Part shown: one piece after another, positions 20,078-29,422 of the stretch
Position numbering within the stretch: position 1 is the first letter of the stretch
How the letters are laid out: each line of letters begins with the position of its first letter
Assembly: GCA_965263225.1 (NCBI GenBank)
Contig: CBDHHG010000050.1
Coordinates: 1-64,000 of the forward strand
DNA: 64,000 bases
Direction of reading: 5' to 3'
Source: DT-111 sp965263225
GTDB taxonomy: Bacteria > Bacteroidota > Bacteroidia > Chitinophagales > Saprospiraceae
The notes under the pieces: model-generated
Seen by the model: the letters and a program-made list of their open reading frames with translations, nothing else
The model's database searches: none
What the model was told of the DNA's origin: nothing
Made by a program: the position numbers and the translations under genes

Positions 20078-20881
20078 TTATAGGAGGTTATAGAAAATAG
20101 CAGTGCGATCATTTTCCACCGCAGGATTAAATGGGATATCAGCCGAAATAGGAGCTGGAGCCAGTGAAATGAACTCGTTCAAATCGAAGATTAAGTCATC
20201 CATCACAATTCGTACTTGTGGGATTAGTGCCAATTTTAAGAGAGTAGTAGCATAGCATTCAATAGCTTGTTCCATGGCCCCTGGTTCTATATCTACGATT
20301 TCGAGATTAATGAGTCGCATCTCCATAACCGGAGGGTTTCGAACGATACGCACTTTTGCGTAGATGTCCACCCGAAAGCAAAGCATTGTTTGATAAGGAA
20401 AAGCTTGTGTTGGAGAAGGAATACTGTCAAATAGTTTCCCCAAGTCAGGTTCATTACCTGGGGAAGGAACAAATTGATCCAAAATACTATCACCAGGACA
20501 TCCCAGTCCAATCGAAATCGTAGCAAATAGGCTGGTTTCTTGGGCGGCCAATGGTTGCAGCTCTTCCGGTAATGGACTTACGGAGTTTTCCGGATGGAAA
20601 TCCAATCGAGCTCTTGTCACTTGCATACAAGCGGACAGACCATAAGGCCCCAAGTACCCGGGAATAGGTACATAAGGAATTCCCGTAGCGACTGGATTTG
20701 AAAATTCTGTCACTGCTGGATGAGCAAATATAGGTACACAAAACAACTGGGGATTTTCCAACATATCCGCAGTTCCATAGTTGAACAGCGAAGGCCGTTG
20801 GAGCTGAAAATGTCGGAGGATGTTGTTAAAACCTGTTTCATGCACATCCACATAAATAGAACTGAAATCAGTTAGTGCCAT
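20078..20881 (-). CDS. Unknown protein, first gene of unknown operon
   Basis: A 267-residue protein with no signal peptide, beginning MALTDFSSIYVDVHE. Proline- and aromatic-rich segments (IPYVPIPGYLGPYGL) and long alternating strands resemble its downstream neighbour in style, including the C-terminal VRIVMDDLIFDLNEF. The two may be distant relatives or partners. No motif of a known enzyme is visible. It is followed after 9 bp by the second unknown gene and has a 347-bp non-coding region upstream that should hold the operon promoter. Confidence 0.65.
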   Translation of the reverse strand: MALTDFSSIYVDVHETGFNNILRHFQLQRPSLFNYGTADMLENPQLFCVPIFAHPAVTEFSNPVATGIPYVPIPGYLGPYGLSACMQVTRARLDFHPENSVSPLPEELQPLAAQETSLFATISIGLGCPGDSILDQFVPSPGNEPDLGKLFDSIPSPTQAFPYQTMLCFRVDIYAKVRIVRNPPVMEMRLINLEIVDIEPGAMEQAIECYATTLLKLALIPQVRIVMDDLIFDLNEFISLAPAPISADIPFNPAVENDRTAIFYNLL

Positions 20882-21228
20882 TTAGGTTTGATTTAAGAGG
20901 TTACGTAATGTTATCCCTTAGCCTTTCGATTTGAGTAGGAGTTGCCTGTAAGGGATTTTGGGTAGACAGCTTTACCATATTCTCTATACCTTTATGTTGA
21001 GTAGCAGGAATCTGTTACTTCTATTTTCATATTTATATTAAACTAATGAGAACTTGTGGCATAAACAGGAAAAGGTATGTAGGAGACCTTGTAGTAAATG
21101 AAGCAGTTGGCTGATGATAAAATGATTTTTAACTGTATACTAGCAGGTAGAATCGCTGATTAGAACAAATTGCCAAAATAGTGAGGGCGTCTTAGAAGGG
21201 ATGCGCCAGCCATAAATCAGAGTAAGAA
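20882..21228. other. Intergenic region between divergent genes
   Basis: 347 bp between the start of the unknown operon (minus) and the sulfatase (plus). It must contain divergent promoters. It is AT-rich, and no convincing hairpin, repeat or small gene was seen. Confidence 0.5.
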
Positions 21229-22857
21229 ATGCAAACGAAAACCACTTTGAGCCAGCTGATGGCCATATTTATCTTGATTCAGGCCTTTGCGGCCTGTACC
21301 ATTGTAGAAGAAGAGCTGCAGCAAAGACCTAACATCCTGTTCATCATGTCTGATGATCACGCGTATCAGGCCATCAGTGCATACTCGGATCAATTAATCA
21401 ATACCCCCCATATCGACCGGCTGGCAAAAGAGGGCATGCTGTTCACTAATGCCTGTGTCACCAACTCCATTTGTGCGCCTTCCAGAGCAACGATACTCAC
21501 CGGAAAACACACGCACATCAATGGCAAGATTGACAATATCATGCCCTTTGATACAGCTCAAGTTACCTTCCCACAACTATTTCAGGCTGCTGGCTATGAA
21601 ACAGCTATGTATGGGAAACTACACTTTGGCAATAACCCCAAAGGAGTAGATGATTTTATGATCCTGCCCGGGCAAGGTAGCTACATTAATCCCCGATTCA
21701 TCACCTCTGATGGGGATACAACGATTACCGGCTATGTCACAGATATCATTACAGATCTGACCATCAACTGGTTGGATCAAAAACGAGATCCAGAGAAACC
21801 TTTCCTGATGATGTACTTGCACAAGGCTCCGCACCGCGCTTGGTGGCCCAGCCCCGAAAAGTTCAAAGAATTCTCCCAGAAAACTTTTCCAGAACCGGAG
21901 ACCTTGTTTGATGATTATGCTAATCGAGGGACCGCCGCCAAGGAAGCGGCGATGACGATTTCCGATGAAATGCTACTGAGTTATGACAATAAGGTACTCC
22001 CTGAGGCAGTATCTGAACTTAATATCGCTGATGATCCCAGAAGTGCACGTTTTTTTAGGGGCAATGAATATCGTCGAATCAATGAAACACAAAAAGCTCT
22101 ATACCAGCCGGTCTTAGATTCGATTGCGGATGATTTTAAAGCACGATGGCCAAGAATGAGTAATCAGGAAAAAAGAAGTTGGAAATATCAACGCTATATG
22201 CAGGACTACCTGGGCTGTATCTCTTCCGTTGATGATAACGTCGGCCGAGTGTTGGATTATTTGGATGAAAATGGTTTGGCTGAAAATACGATTGTAGTAT
22301 ACACCTCTGATCAAGGGTTTTATCTAGGTGAACATGGCTGGTTTGACAAGCGATTTGTATATGACGAATCCTTCAAAACTCCATTGCTGATCCGCTGGCC
22401 CAATGAGATTTCCGCTGGCACGACGAATGATGAAATGGTGCAAAATCTAGACTTTGCACAGACCTTCTTGGAAGCGGCCCAAATTCAGGCTCCATCAGAT
22501 ATGCAAGGCAAAAGTATTTTGCCACTTCTGAAAGAAGAGACTGGGACCTGGGATCGTGAGGCTGTTTATTATCACTATTACGAATACCCCGGAGCCCATA
22601 TGGTGAAGCGCCATTATGGCATCGTAACCAAGGATTACAAACTGGCTCACTTCTATTATGATGTAGATGAATGGGAGCTATACGATCGAAATAAGGACCC
22701 TCAGGAAATGCGAAATGTCTACGATGACCCTGCCTACAAAGCAACAATAGCGACCCTTCACAAGGAGCTGGATAAGTTGCGTAGCGAGTATCAGGACTCT
22801 CCCTCCTTGGATCAGAAATTCATCGATATTTACGAAGAAAGAAGAAGAAAGCGATAG
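21229..22857 (+). CDS. Sulfatase lipoprotein
   Basis: A 542-residue S1-type sulfatase. The lipobox FAAC places Cys23 as the lipidated residue. The metal-binding SDDH (about 41-44) and the formylglycine-forming motif C82-A-P-S-R86 are intact, as are the later TSDQGFYLGEHGWFDKR segment and a C-terminal YDRNKDPQEMRN. The maturation of Cys82 needs a formylglycine-generating enzyme not found in this window. It probably removes sulfate from an algal or animal polysaccharide at the cell surface. A close paralogue lies at 60501-62120. Confidence 0.92.
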   Translation: MQTKTTLSQLMAIFILIQAFAACTIVEEELQQRPNILFIMSDDHAYQAISAYSDQLINTPHIDRLAKEGMLFTNACVTNSICAPSRATILTGKHTHINGKIDNIMPFDTAQVTFPQLFQAAGYETAMYGKLHFGNNPKGVDDFMILPGQGSYINPRFITSDGDTTITGYVTDIITDLTINWLDQKRDPEKPFLMMYLHKAPHRAWWPSPEKFKEFSQKTFPEPETLFDDYANRGTAAKEAAMTISDEMLLSYDNKVLPEAVSELNIADDPRSARFFRGNEYRRINETQKALYQPVLDSIADDFKARWPRMSNQEKRSWKYQRYMQDYLGCISSVDDNVGRVLDYLDENGLAENTIVVYTSDQGFYLGEHGWFDKRFVYDESFKTPLLIRWPNEISAGTTNDEMVQNLDFAQTFLEAAQIQAPSDMQGKSILPLLKEETGTWDREAVYYHYYEYPGAHMVKRHYGIVTKDYKLAHFYYDVDEWELYDRNKDPQEMRNVYDDPAYKATIATLHKELDKLRSEYQDSPSLDQKFIDIYEERRRKR

Positions 22858-23086
22858 CAGAATAAGAAATAGCACTTCCGGCCAAAAAAAGAAGATAGTT
22901 GGTCCTATATATTTTGGCATCGGATTAAGCAATTCCACTTCCAATCCCTAACTTTGGACTTTTAAAGAGCCTTCTCTGACATCTTTATGGCGAGGCATCT
23001 TCGATATTAAGATTGTATTCAGCTATAACCAAGCTGATGCATTGGCGGGCGAGACAAGAATGATCAGAGAATCTAAAAAGAGGTAA

Positions 23087-24034
23087 ATGGAATTAGGCCA
23101 GGAAGCCATCGCAGGCACAAAGTTTGAACTTCCCGGACAAACAGCCTTCTACAAGGGAAAAGTAAGAGATGTCTATACGGTAGACGATAAGTTGATCATG
23201 GTGGCTTCGGACCGAATCTCGGCCTTCGATCATGTTCTGCCTAGGCCCATTCCGTACAAGGGGCAGGTCTTGAATCAAGTGGCTACTTACTTTTTAGAAG
23301 CCACGAAAGATATTGTCCCCAATTGGTTATTAGAAGTTCCAGATCCCAATGTGGCAGTGGGTATTGCCTGCGAACCTTTCAAAGTAGAAATGGTCATTCG
23401 AGGCTATCTGGTGGGGCATGCCTGGAGAGAGTACAGGGCAGGTAAAAGGCTTCTTTGTGGAGTAGAGATGCCGGAAGGAATGAAAGAAAATGATCCGTTT
23501 CCAAACCCCATCATCACCCCCGCAACCAAAGCCGAGGAAGGTCACGATGAAGATATTTCTAGGGAAGAAATCATTGCCCAAGGAATAGTTTCCGAAGCAG
23601 ATTATGTTGAACTGGAGCAGTACACCTACGCCTTATTCCAACGGGGTACGGAAATGGCCCGTGAGCAAGGATTGATTTTGGTCGATACGAAATACGAATT
23701 CGGGAAGAAAGATGGACAGATTTATCTGATCGATGAAATCCACACACCGGACAGTTCCCGCTATTTCTATTTGGAAGGTTACGATGAGCGCCAAGCTGTT
23801 GGCGAACGTCAAAAGCAATTATCCAAGGAATTTGTGCGCGAATGGTTGATGGCTCATGGCTTTCAAGGTAAGGAAGGGCAACTCATGCCTATCATGCCCG
23901 ATCCGCTAGTTGAACAGGTAACCCATCGGTATATAGAACTCTACGAAAGAGTTACGGGGCAATCCTTCCAAAAGGCCAATACGGAGAACATCTCCGAGCG
24001 CATTGAGCAAAACATTATAAAGGCCCTGGGATAA
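23087..24034 (+). CDS. purC: SAICAR synthetase
   Basis: A 315-residue protein matching phosphoribosylaminoimidazole-succinocarboxamide synthase: the glycine-rich start FYKGKVRDVY, the ASDRISAFD motif, VEMVIRGYLVGHAW, and VDTKYEFGK / LIDEIHTPDSSR near the ATP site. It performs the ATP-dependent joining of aspartate to CAIR in purine biosynthesis in the cytosol. Length fits the longer (eukaryote-like, about 300 residue) PurC form. It converges with the dehydrogenase gene, only 2 bp apart. Confidence 0.93.
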   Translation: MELGQEAIAGTKFELPGQTAFYKGKVRDVYTVDDKLIMVASDRISAFDHVLPRPIPYKGQVLNQVATYFLEATKDIVPNWLLEVPDPNVAVGIACEPFKVEMVIRGYLVGHAWREYRAGKRLLCGVEMPEGMKENDPFPNPIITPATKAEEGHDEDISREEIIAQGIVSEADYVELEQYTYALFQRGTEMAREQGLILVDTKYEFGKKDGQIYLIDEIHTPDSSRYFYLEGYDERQAVGERQKQLSKEFVREWLMAHGFQGKEGQLMPIMPDPLVEQVTHRYIELYERVTGQSFQKANTENISERIEQNIIKALG

Positions 24035-24036
24035 GG

Positions 24037-25269
24037 TCAAGTTTTTAACTCATCTGCTTCCCGTTTGTGCCCTCGGACGTAGTTTTCGAGGTAGCTAAAA
24101 TGTCCGGCTAGTTGCCCGTCGCGAGCGATGGTAGCCCTTTCGATTACCTCACTATTTGGGTCCAATAATTCCGGTAAGACCCTTTCAATAAACATCTGCC
24201 CAAAAGCCTCTGAGGCATCTCTGGGAAGCTCAGACGGCAGATTATCAATGGTCATCATATCCACGGCCTTCACCGTATGAGCTGCTACTTCTTGTTCCGA
24301 AAAAGGATCAAAACCAAAGATTGGATCAGCAATGGTGCTAGCGCGAATGGTAGAGGGGATGGACGAAACAGGCGCAATATCGCAGGTAATGTCCGCCACC
24401 GCTTGAATACTGAAGTCAGGTGAGCGCATATCTTCTAAGGTAAAGAAGGCCGGTGCTTTATTGTCCCAGTACACCCCGTTGATCATCAGATCACAAACCT
24501 TCGTAAAAGGTTTAAAGGTACTTTCAAACAACTCCGGCGTTAAATGAAAATCATCCTTATCGAAGGCCGATCCATCTTTCCTCGCTGCATAATCATCAGA
24601 CATCAATAGAGCAAAAACGGGTTCTTGGTAGGTTTTTACCAAAAAATCATTGGGACTCACCTGGCGGATACCCATGTCTCGTAGCACCTGTGCGGCTCCT
24701 TGTCCCACTCGTCCTGTCCCCGTCAGTACGATTCGAAAGGGGGGGAGCGTCAGTTGCTCTTCATAAAAGGCTTGCGCTTCTGCATAATTGTAGAAGTCCT
24801 TCATACGAGGCAGTTCAAAGGCTCCCGTACGTCGCCCATACATCAAGACTCCATTATGGGCACCCACCATCCCCGCAAAGCGACCGAAAGCAATTAAACG
24901 CCTTCCCCATTCATCAGTAATCACCTCGTAATCAATCAAAGTGATTTTCTTTTTCAAAATGGTCTGAAGCAGTTTGCGATTATAGGGTTGTTCCTTAATG
25001 GTATGGGAAAAAAAGAAATAGGTCTTGCCTGGGATCAATGCCTCGATAGGGACTTCTTTCACTCCCATCAAGATATCACAGTTTTCCATATCATACCCTA
25101 AGGGAATGCTTGCTTCTTGATAATCTTCATCCTTAAAGCAACGGATGTGGGAGGGCTCAACGAGCAGTTCGAAATCGAAGTCTTTGAGGATTTTTTTGCA
25201 TTGTTTCGGGGCTAATGGGACCCGTGTATCAGGAGGTGTCTTACGTTCTCGGATAATCCCGATCTTCAT
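24037..25269 (-). CDS. LOR/SDH-type (alanine/saccharopine dehydrogenase family) oxidoreductase
   Basis: A 410-residue protein with the AlaDH/PNT N-terminal domain (MKIGIIRERKTPPDTRVPL; later FFFSHTIKEQPYN) and a Rossmann segment around 190-215 (RIVLTGTGRVGQGAAQVL). The arrangement matches saccharopine or lysine-ketoglutarate-reductase-like NAD(P)-dependent dehydrogenases, which act in lysine metabolism. The exact substrate is not settled by sequence alone. It is transcribed away from tmRNA. Confidence 0.82.
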   Translation of the reverse strand: MKIGIIRERKTPPDTRVPLAPKQCKKILKDFDFELLVEPSHIRCFKDEDYQEASIPLGYDMENCDILMGVKEVPIEALIPGKTYFFFSHTIKEQPYNRKLLQTILKKKITLIDYEVITDEWGRRLIAFGRFAGMVGAHNGVLMYGRRTGAFELPRMKDFYNYAEAQAFYEEQLTLPPFRIVLTGTGRVGQGAAQVLRDMGIRQVSPNDFLVKTYQEPVFALLMSDDYAARKDGSAFDKDDFHLTPELFESTFKPFTKVCDLMINGVYWDNKAPAFFTLEDMRSPDFSIQAVADITCDIAPVSSIPSTIRASTIADPIFGFDPFSEQEVAAHTVKAVDMMTIDNLPSELPRDASEAFGQMFIERVLPELLDPNSEVIERATIARDGQLAGHFSYLENYVRGHKREADELKT

Positions 25270-25519
25270 ATATAGTGGCTTTGGTTAGGACGAATAATTT
25301 GGTCGTTTTTCTTTGGCTATACATGTGGTGAAAGTATACGGCCAAATGCTTACCATGATTCAAATACATGGGCGGAGCGCCGTAAAAATTGAAAATCTTT
25401 GGCGATTCTCCAAGTGCGGGAATTTAATTCGAAGGGAACTTTTTCGACTCAAATTAAGTTCTTATTATTGCGGGCTTTATTCCTCAAAGGAGGACAAAGC
25501 CGATGCCGCAAGGCGAAAT

Positions 25520-25896
25520 GGGGACGTAATGGAATCGACAGGAAAGATTATTCGTTAGTAAGCATGCCGGAGTATTCTAGTTCATCTCCGCAAAAACTGA
25601 CTAGTAACAACTTTTCAAATGGCAACAGACAGTTCGCCATGGCTGCCTAGTTCTAGGAATTAGAAAGCCTTTGTGCCGTGCGCTTGACGCCTGATATACA
25701 GCGTGCCGCATATCAACCAACCCTTCAGGCTAGGCCCGAGGTCCACCCCGCCCTCTGTCCGAAGCTCAGGGGATAAGGGATGAGCATAGGAGGGTTTCCA
25801 ATCCTTCCTCATTCACGAAAACTAAACTGGGAACTAAGCATGTAGAAGGCTCTCGGAGGCTTTCTCTGGACGCGAGTTCGACTCTCGCCGTCTCCA
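25520..25896 (+). ncRNA. ssrA: Transfer-messenger RNA
   Basis: The 5' end GGGGACG pairs with CGTCTCC at 25889-25895 to form the tRNA-like acceptor stem, and a T arm GCGAG-TTCGACT-CTCGC precedes it. The body includes a tag-coding part ending in codons for GNRQFAMAA and TAG at 25648-25650; the nine-residue tag starting at the GGC at 25621 resembles the GENNYALAA-type tags of other bacteria, so this is the likely resume codon. CCA is not fully encoded. tmRNA rescues stalled ribosomes with SmpB. Its 3' end is the probable integration site of the downstream prophage. Confidence 0.93.
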
Positions 25897-25903
25897 CAAA
25901 ATT
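25871..25903. other. Probable left attachment site (tmRNA 3' end)
   Basis: The T arm and acceptor end of tmRNA immediately precede a tyrosine integrase oriented in the same direction, a classic arrangement for ssrA-integrating elements. The exact crossover core cannot be set because no second copy of this sequence was seen elsewhere in the window. Confidence 0.45.
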
Positions 25904-25949
25904 GCGCATAACTAATTGATTTTCAAATAGTTATGCGCTTTGTTTTTTA
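25904..25949 (+). terminator. Terminator of tmRNA
   Basis: A perfect 11-bp stem (GCGCATAACTA / TAGTTATGCGC) with a 13-nt loop, followed by TTTGTTTTTTA, eight bases after the tmRNA 3' end. Confidence 0.85.
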
Positions 25950-26002
25950 CTCATAGAACCATTCGTAGAACCAACCTTCGGGCTTCTGTCTAATTTTTAA
26001 TT

Positions 26003-27076
26003 ATGACAGAAGAAAAAAAATTTTTGTCTCGCCAGAAAAGAGTCTGTGTTTCTCAAAATAATTGCAGACTAGACCTATCTAAGAATTGGTACATTTTCTA
26101 TCAGATTGGGAAAAAGAAAGTCAAGAAGTATGGCTCTGTGAATCGCATTCAAAATGTGGAGGAGCGCCAGCAAGCCTTGGATGAATTGCAGCGGTATCAT
26201 CAGCATTTGATCGATATGGAGTTTATCTATACGGTCAGGCGACAGCTATATGATAATTTGTACCGGTTGAAGGAAGTCAAGCAATGGCGAAAAAAGACTT
26301 TCCAGACCCATAAATCCAAGCTGGATAAACTGGCAGAATTTGCGGAGGCGAGAAATGCAGATATTGATGAGGAGCTTATTCGAGCCTTCTTGAAGAAGCT
26401 GAGAAAGGAGAAGCATGGGGTGACCTTCAATCGCTATTGTGCCGAAATACGAAGATGGTTGGTCGATATTGGGAAACCAGAGTTGATGCCGCACTTTGAA
26501 AGGGTGAGGGCAAAGAGCAAACCTGCTCGATTTTTACAGCGCCATCAGATGAAATTGCTACAGGCCAAGATATTTGAATCTGATCCAGCACTCTGGATGG
26601 CTGTGCAATTCATGTACAATTGTGCCATTCGTCCAGGAGAATTGAGGCTTCTACAAGGGCTGCACGTGATGTTGGATGAAGAAAAGATTTGGATACCGGC
26701 CGATATCTCAAAAACAGGCCTGGAGCGATATGCCAGGATTCCCAAAAAATTTATGACCGAAATTGATTTTGTTCGAACGATGCCACCTAGCGGATATCTA
26801 TTTCCCTCACCAGTTAATGTATCTAAACCTACGGGAGTGAATTATTTTGCGAGGAAGATTCGAATTATCATGGACCAATTAGGCTTCAATGGAAGCTTCA
26901 AGCCCTGCTATAGTTGGCGGCATACCGCAGCGATGAACGGCGTGAAAGACAAGATACCCTATCATCAAATGAAGGATCAATGGGGGCATGCTTCTTTGGA
27001 TCAGTTTATCCAGTACATCCGCCAATTCGGTGTAGATGATCGGGATGAGTTTGCGGAGAAGTTTAATTCAATTTAA
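26003..27076 (+). CDS. int: Tyrosine recombinase (integrase)
   Basis: A 357-residue site-specific recombinase. The catalytic set is visible: R210 in CAIRPGELR, a box II Y303-S-W-R306-H in place of the usual HxLRH, H329 in QWGHASLDQ, and nucleophile Y338 in FIQYIR. Residues about 90-160 form the SAM-like core-binding domain. It lies 107 bp after tmRNA and points away from it, and is expected to catalyse insertion and excision of the element at the tmRNA 3' end. It ends before a weak terminator. Confidence 0.9.
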   Translation: MTEEKKFLSRQKRVCVSQNNCRLDLSKNWYIFYQIGKKKVKKYGSVNRIQNVEERQQALDELQRYHQHLIDMEFIYTVRRQLYDNLYRLKEVKQWRKKTFQTHKSKLDKLAEFAEARNADIDEELIRAFLKKLRKEKHGVTFNRYCAEIRRWLVDIGKPELMPHFERVRAKSKPARFLQRHQMKLLQAKIFESDPALWMAVQFMYNCAIRPGELRLLQGLHVMLDEEKIWIPADISKTGLERYARIPKKFMTEIDFVRTMPPSGYLFPSPVNVSKPTGVNYFARKIRIIMDQLGFNGSFKPCYSWRHTAAMNGVKDKIPYHQMKDQWGHASLDQFIQYIRQFGVDDRDEFAEKFNSI

Positions 27077-27082
27077 AATAAA

Positions 27083-27120
27083 TGTGCTCTTGATCAATAA
27101 CCAGGAGTACTTCTTTTTTC
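27083..27120 (+). terminator. Weak terminator after integrase
   Basis: An imperfect stem (GTGCTCTTG with CAGGAGTAC) closes just after the integrase stop and is followed by TTCTTTTTT. Confidence 0.5.
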
Positions 27121-27217
27121 ATCGATCCTCACGAACATGCTAATCTATGGGATAGTCAACTAAGTTGAGATTTGAAATTACATATTTCTACTAAGATCAG
27201 GTTTAGTGAAGTTTTAG

Positions 27218-28015
27218 CTACTGTGTGAACATTGAGTTTTTTCTGATTATAGCTCCTATAATCTGCCTGGCCTCTGTAGCAAGAGTTCTCTGGTTGCCTG
27301 TCACTTCTATTCTGTTATCTATATCAGTTAGAAGTTCAGTTATTCTATTCAAGTCATCGTTTATTCCTTTCAGATGATCAGAAAGCTCTGTATTACTTCG
27401 TTTGGTAACAGTTAGCATTTGGAGTTCATCAATTACTTTTTCAAGCTCCTTGATCTTGTTTTCTCTAAAGTCAAGTTCTTTCCCTAAACTTTGGATGAAT
27501 CTATCTTTTTGGCCTAAAAGAATGCCTTTGGCATTAGATAAGGTATCTAATTGCTCGATGATGGTCAACATTGAATCTTTTTGCTGAGTAAACTTTTGTT
27601 CTTGTGAATACAGTAGGTCGTCAAGGCCTTCGAGAGTTGTCTGGAGTGAATCTAAGGTTACAAGAACATTGTTATATTCCCGTTCAGATGCATTTTTTTG
27701 TTCCTGACTATTATACAATAATTCTTGAAGCCTTAGAGTTTCTTCGTTATTATTTAATAAGTCTTGTGGAGTTACTTGAGTTGAGTCACCTAAGGCCTGC
27801 CTTAGTTTGTAAAAGGAAATTAAATTCAAAAGTTTACTTTCAGCCTCCATTACGTGACTTTCTAAAAGACTGGCATTTTTTTCATTCAATTCAACCTTAG
27901 CTTTGGCATTTTGTAAGACAAAGCTGCCAATAGCAATAGTTACTGGTAAAGCGATACCCAATAATACATTTAAATTGGTTACTAGTTTAATCGTAATGTT
28001 GTCGACTAATTTCAT
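27218..28015 (-). CDS. Membrane-anchored coiled-coil protein
   Basis: A 265-residue protein with one N-terminal membrane helix (about 15-35, VLLGIALPVTIAIGSFVL) and a long heptad-rich region (about 40-245) of Glu, Leu, Lys and Gln typical of coiled coils. No family is recognised. It is more AT-rich than the tail genes and follows a second small membrane coiled-coil gene by 35 bp, so the two probably form a pair. The position next to the integrase suits a lysogenic-conversion or exclusion gene, which is inference only. Confidence 0.65.
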   Translation of the reverse strand: MKLVDNITIKLVTNLNVLLGIALPVTIAIGSFVLQNAKAKVELNEKNASLLESHVMEAESKLLNLISFYKLRQALGDSTQVTPQDLLNNNEETLRLQELLYNSQEQKNASEREYNNVLVTLDSLQTTLEGLDDLLYSQEQKFTQQKDSMLTIIEQLDTLSNAKGILLGQKDRFIQSLGKELDFRENKIKELEKVIDELQMLTVTKRSNTELSDHLKGINDDLNRITELLTDIDNRIEVTGNQRTLATEARQIIGAIIRKNSMFTQ

Positions 28016-28049
28016 TTAGGATAGTTTTCTGTCGTTTCTTAGGGAAAGT

Positions 28050-28379
28050 TTAATTCTCTGAGTTTATTGCTTCAAGCACTGCTACATTTTTGTCAGTAGT
28101 ATGAATTTTGGACTCTAGGGTAGCTATGTTTTTATTTATTTCTTTTAGTTCTAATTTTATATCTTCGATATCGTCTTCATTAGCTGCTGCTTTCTTGTCT
28201 AAATGATGAAATTCAATAAATAAAAAACAGATTGCTCCTAAAGTACTGGTAAATAATGTGATAAATAATGCTACACTTAATTGGATTTTTGATCTATGGA
28301 GCTTGGCAATATCTATAACTTGATGTTCATTTTTATCGGGCGAGTTAGCCTCATTGCTTGGTTTTTTTATGTTGGTCAT
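28050..28379 (-). CDS. Small membrane coiled-coil protein
   Basis: A 109-residue protein: a polar N-terminus, one membrane helix (about 33-52, LSVALFITLFTSTLGAICFL), then a heptad-type tail (EDDIEDIKLELKEINKNIA). The topology mirrors its downstream neighbour with an N-terminal cytoplasmic part. AT-rich. Possibly a superinfection or membrane-associated moron pair; no homology is claimed. Confidence 0.6.
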   Translation of the reverse strand: MTNIKKPSNEANSPDKNEHQVIDIAKLHRSKIQLSVALFITLFTSTLGAICFLFIEFHHLDKKAAANEDDIEDIKLELKEINKNIATLESKIHTTDKNVAVLEAINSEN

Positions 28380-28485
28380 TTAAGTTGATGTTGTTGTGTT
28401 AATAGCATTAACGAATTATTTGTTTGTAATGTTGCAACCCCTATGTTTTGTGGTATTGACTTATTTAATCCTGCACTTTTAATTA

Positions 28486-29421
28486 TTATTTGGTTATCCG
28501 TTCACTGTGTCTTACAGACATTAAAACTTGATTCCTGTGATCTTCCAAATAAGACAAATACACAAACGCATCCTGATAAGGCCTTTCACTCACCTGATCC
28601 AGATTGACAATCCCATCGGCTAGAGAGAGGATCAATCCACCCCATCCATAATCATTGCCGACGCGCTTAGTCGCGGTATTTTCCGTTTCAAAAATATTAG
28701 GGTACCCATTAATGATTTGCTGCCGGCAGGAGGCGAACCAGAAGAGGATGAGCTGTCGGGTGAGTTGGGGTAGGGTAGCGACTAGCTTCAGGCGCTTTTC
28801 CACCAGGTGCTCCAGGCGATAGAGAGGCTGGCGGATATCGTTGTGGTAGCCGGCACGCTCATTGGCTTTGGTGCGAGGCTTTGGGGGGCGGTAGAGGGTA
28901 GCGATGAGGCGATTGGCGAGGTCTTCCTTTTGCGTTTGGAGGAATTGTTCGAAGAGTTGGAAGGTGTAGCCCAGCTCAAATATAGTGAGATTGGAGAGTT
29001 CATTTTTAGGGCCGTAGAAGCGTTGCCTTTTCCCCTTAGCTCGTTTCCGGTGCTCCAGATAGCTGTAGGGGATACGGGTGAAGGTGAGGGCGATGGAGAC
29101 AGTATTGCCTTCTTCAGTTGGTGCTTCGAATAGGAAGTTAGCTGCTTTGAGTACTGCATCTAGTTCGGCTAGGAAAATGAGTTTCCCCTCTTCTTCATAC
29201 TCCTCTAGGCACTCTTTTTCCCACTGCTCTATAAAGGCATCGGATAGCTTCAGTAAATGTTTGACCAGCATTAGCTTTTTATAAGGCAGGAGTTCCACCG
29301 GGTCTAGCCAGCTACCGGTATTTTGCATAATGATGGCGTAACAGTGCGCTATGTCTTTGAGCGGCAGCTCATTCCAGGATTGGGGTAGGGTAGTGGTTTT
29401 GTCATTAATGGTTACGGTCAT
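28486..29421 (-). CDS. Phage-associated protein of unknown function
   Basis: The start at 29421 (MTVTINDKTTTLPQSW) is preferred over an upstream start at 29544, because the latter would overlap the preceding gene by 122 bp; with 29421 the genes are separated by one base. The 310-residue protein is mainly helical and charged and shows no catalytic motif. It is the last gene of the tail cluster; proteins of this kind are found beside tail-tip genes in Bacteroidota prophages, by position only. Confidence 0.6.
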   Translation of the reverse strand: MTVTINDKTTTLPQSWNELPLKDIAHCYAIIMQNTGSWLDPVELLPYKKLMLVKHLLKLSDAFIEQWEKECLEEYEEEGKLIFLAELDAVLKAANFLFEAPTEEGNTVSIALTFTRIPYSYLEHRKRAKGKRQRFYGPKNELSNLTIFELGYTFQLFEQFLQTQKEDLANRLIATLYRPPKPRTKANERAGYHNDIRQPLYRLEHLVEKRLKLVATLPQLTRQLILFWFASCRQQIINGYPNIFETENTATKRVGNDYGWGGLILSLADGIVNLDQVSERPYQDAFVYLSYLEDHRNQVLMSVRHSERITK

Positions 29422-29422
29422 C

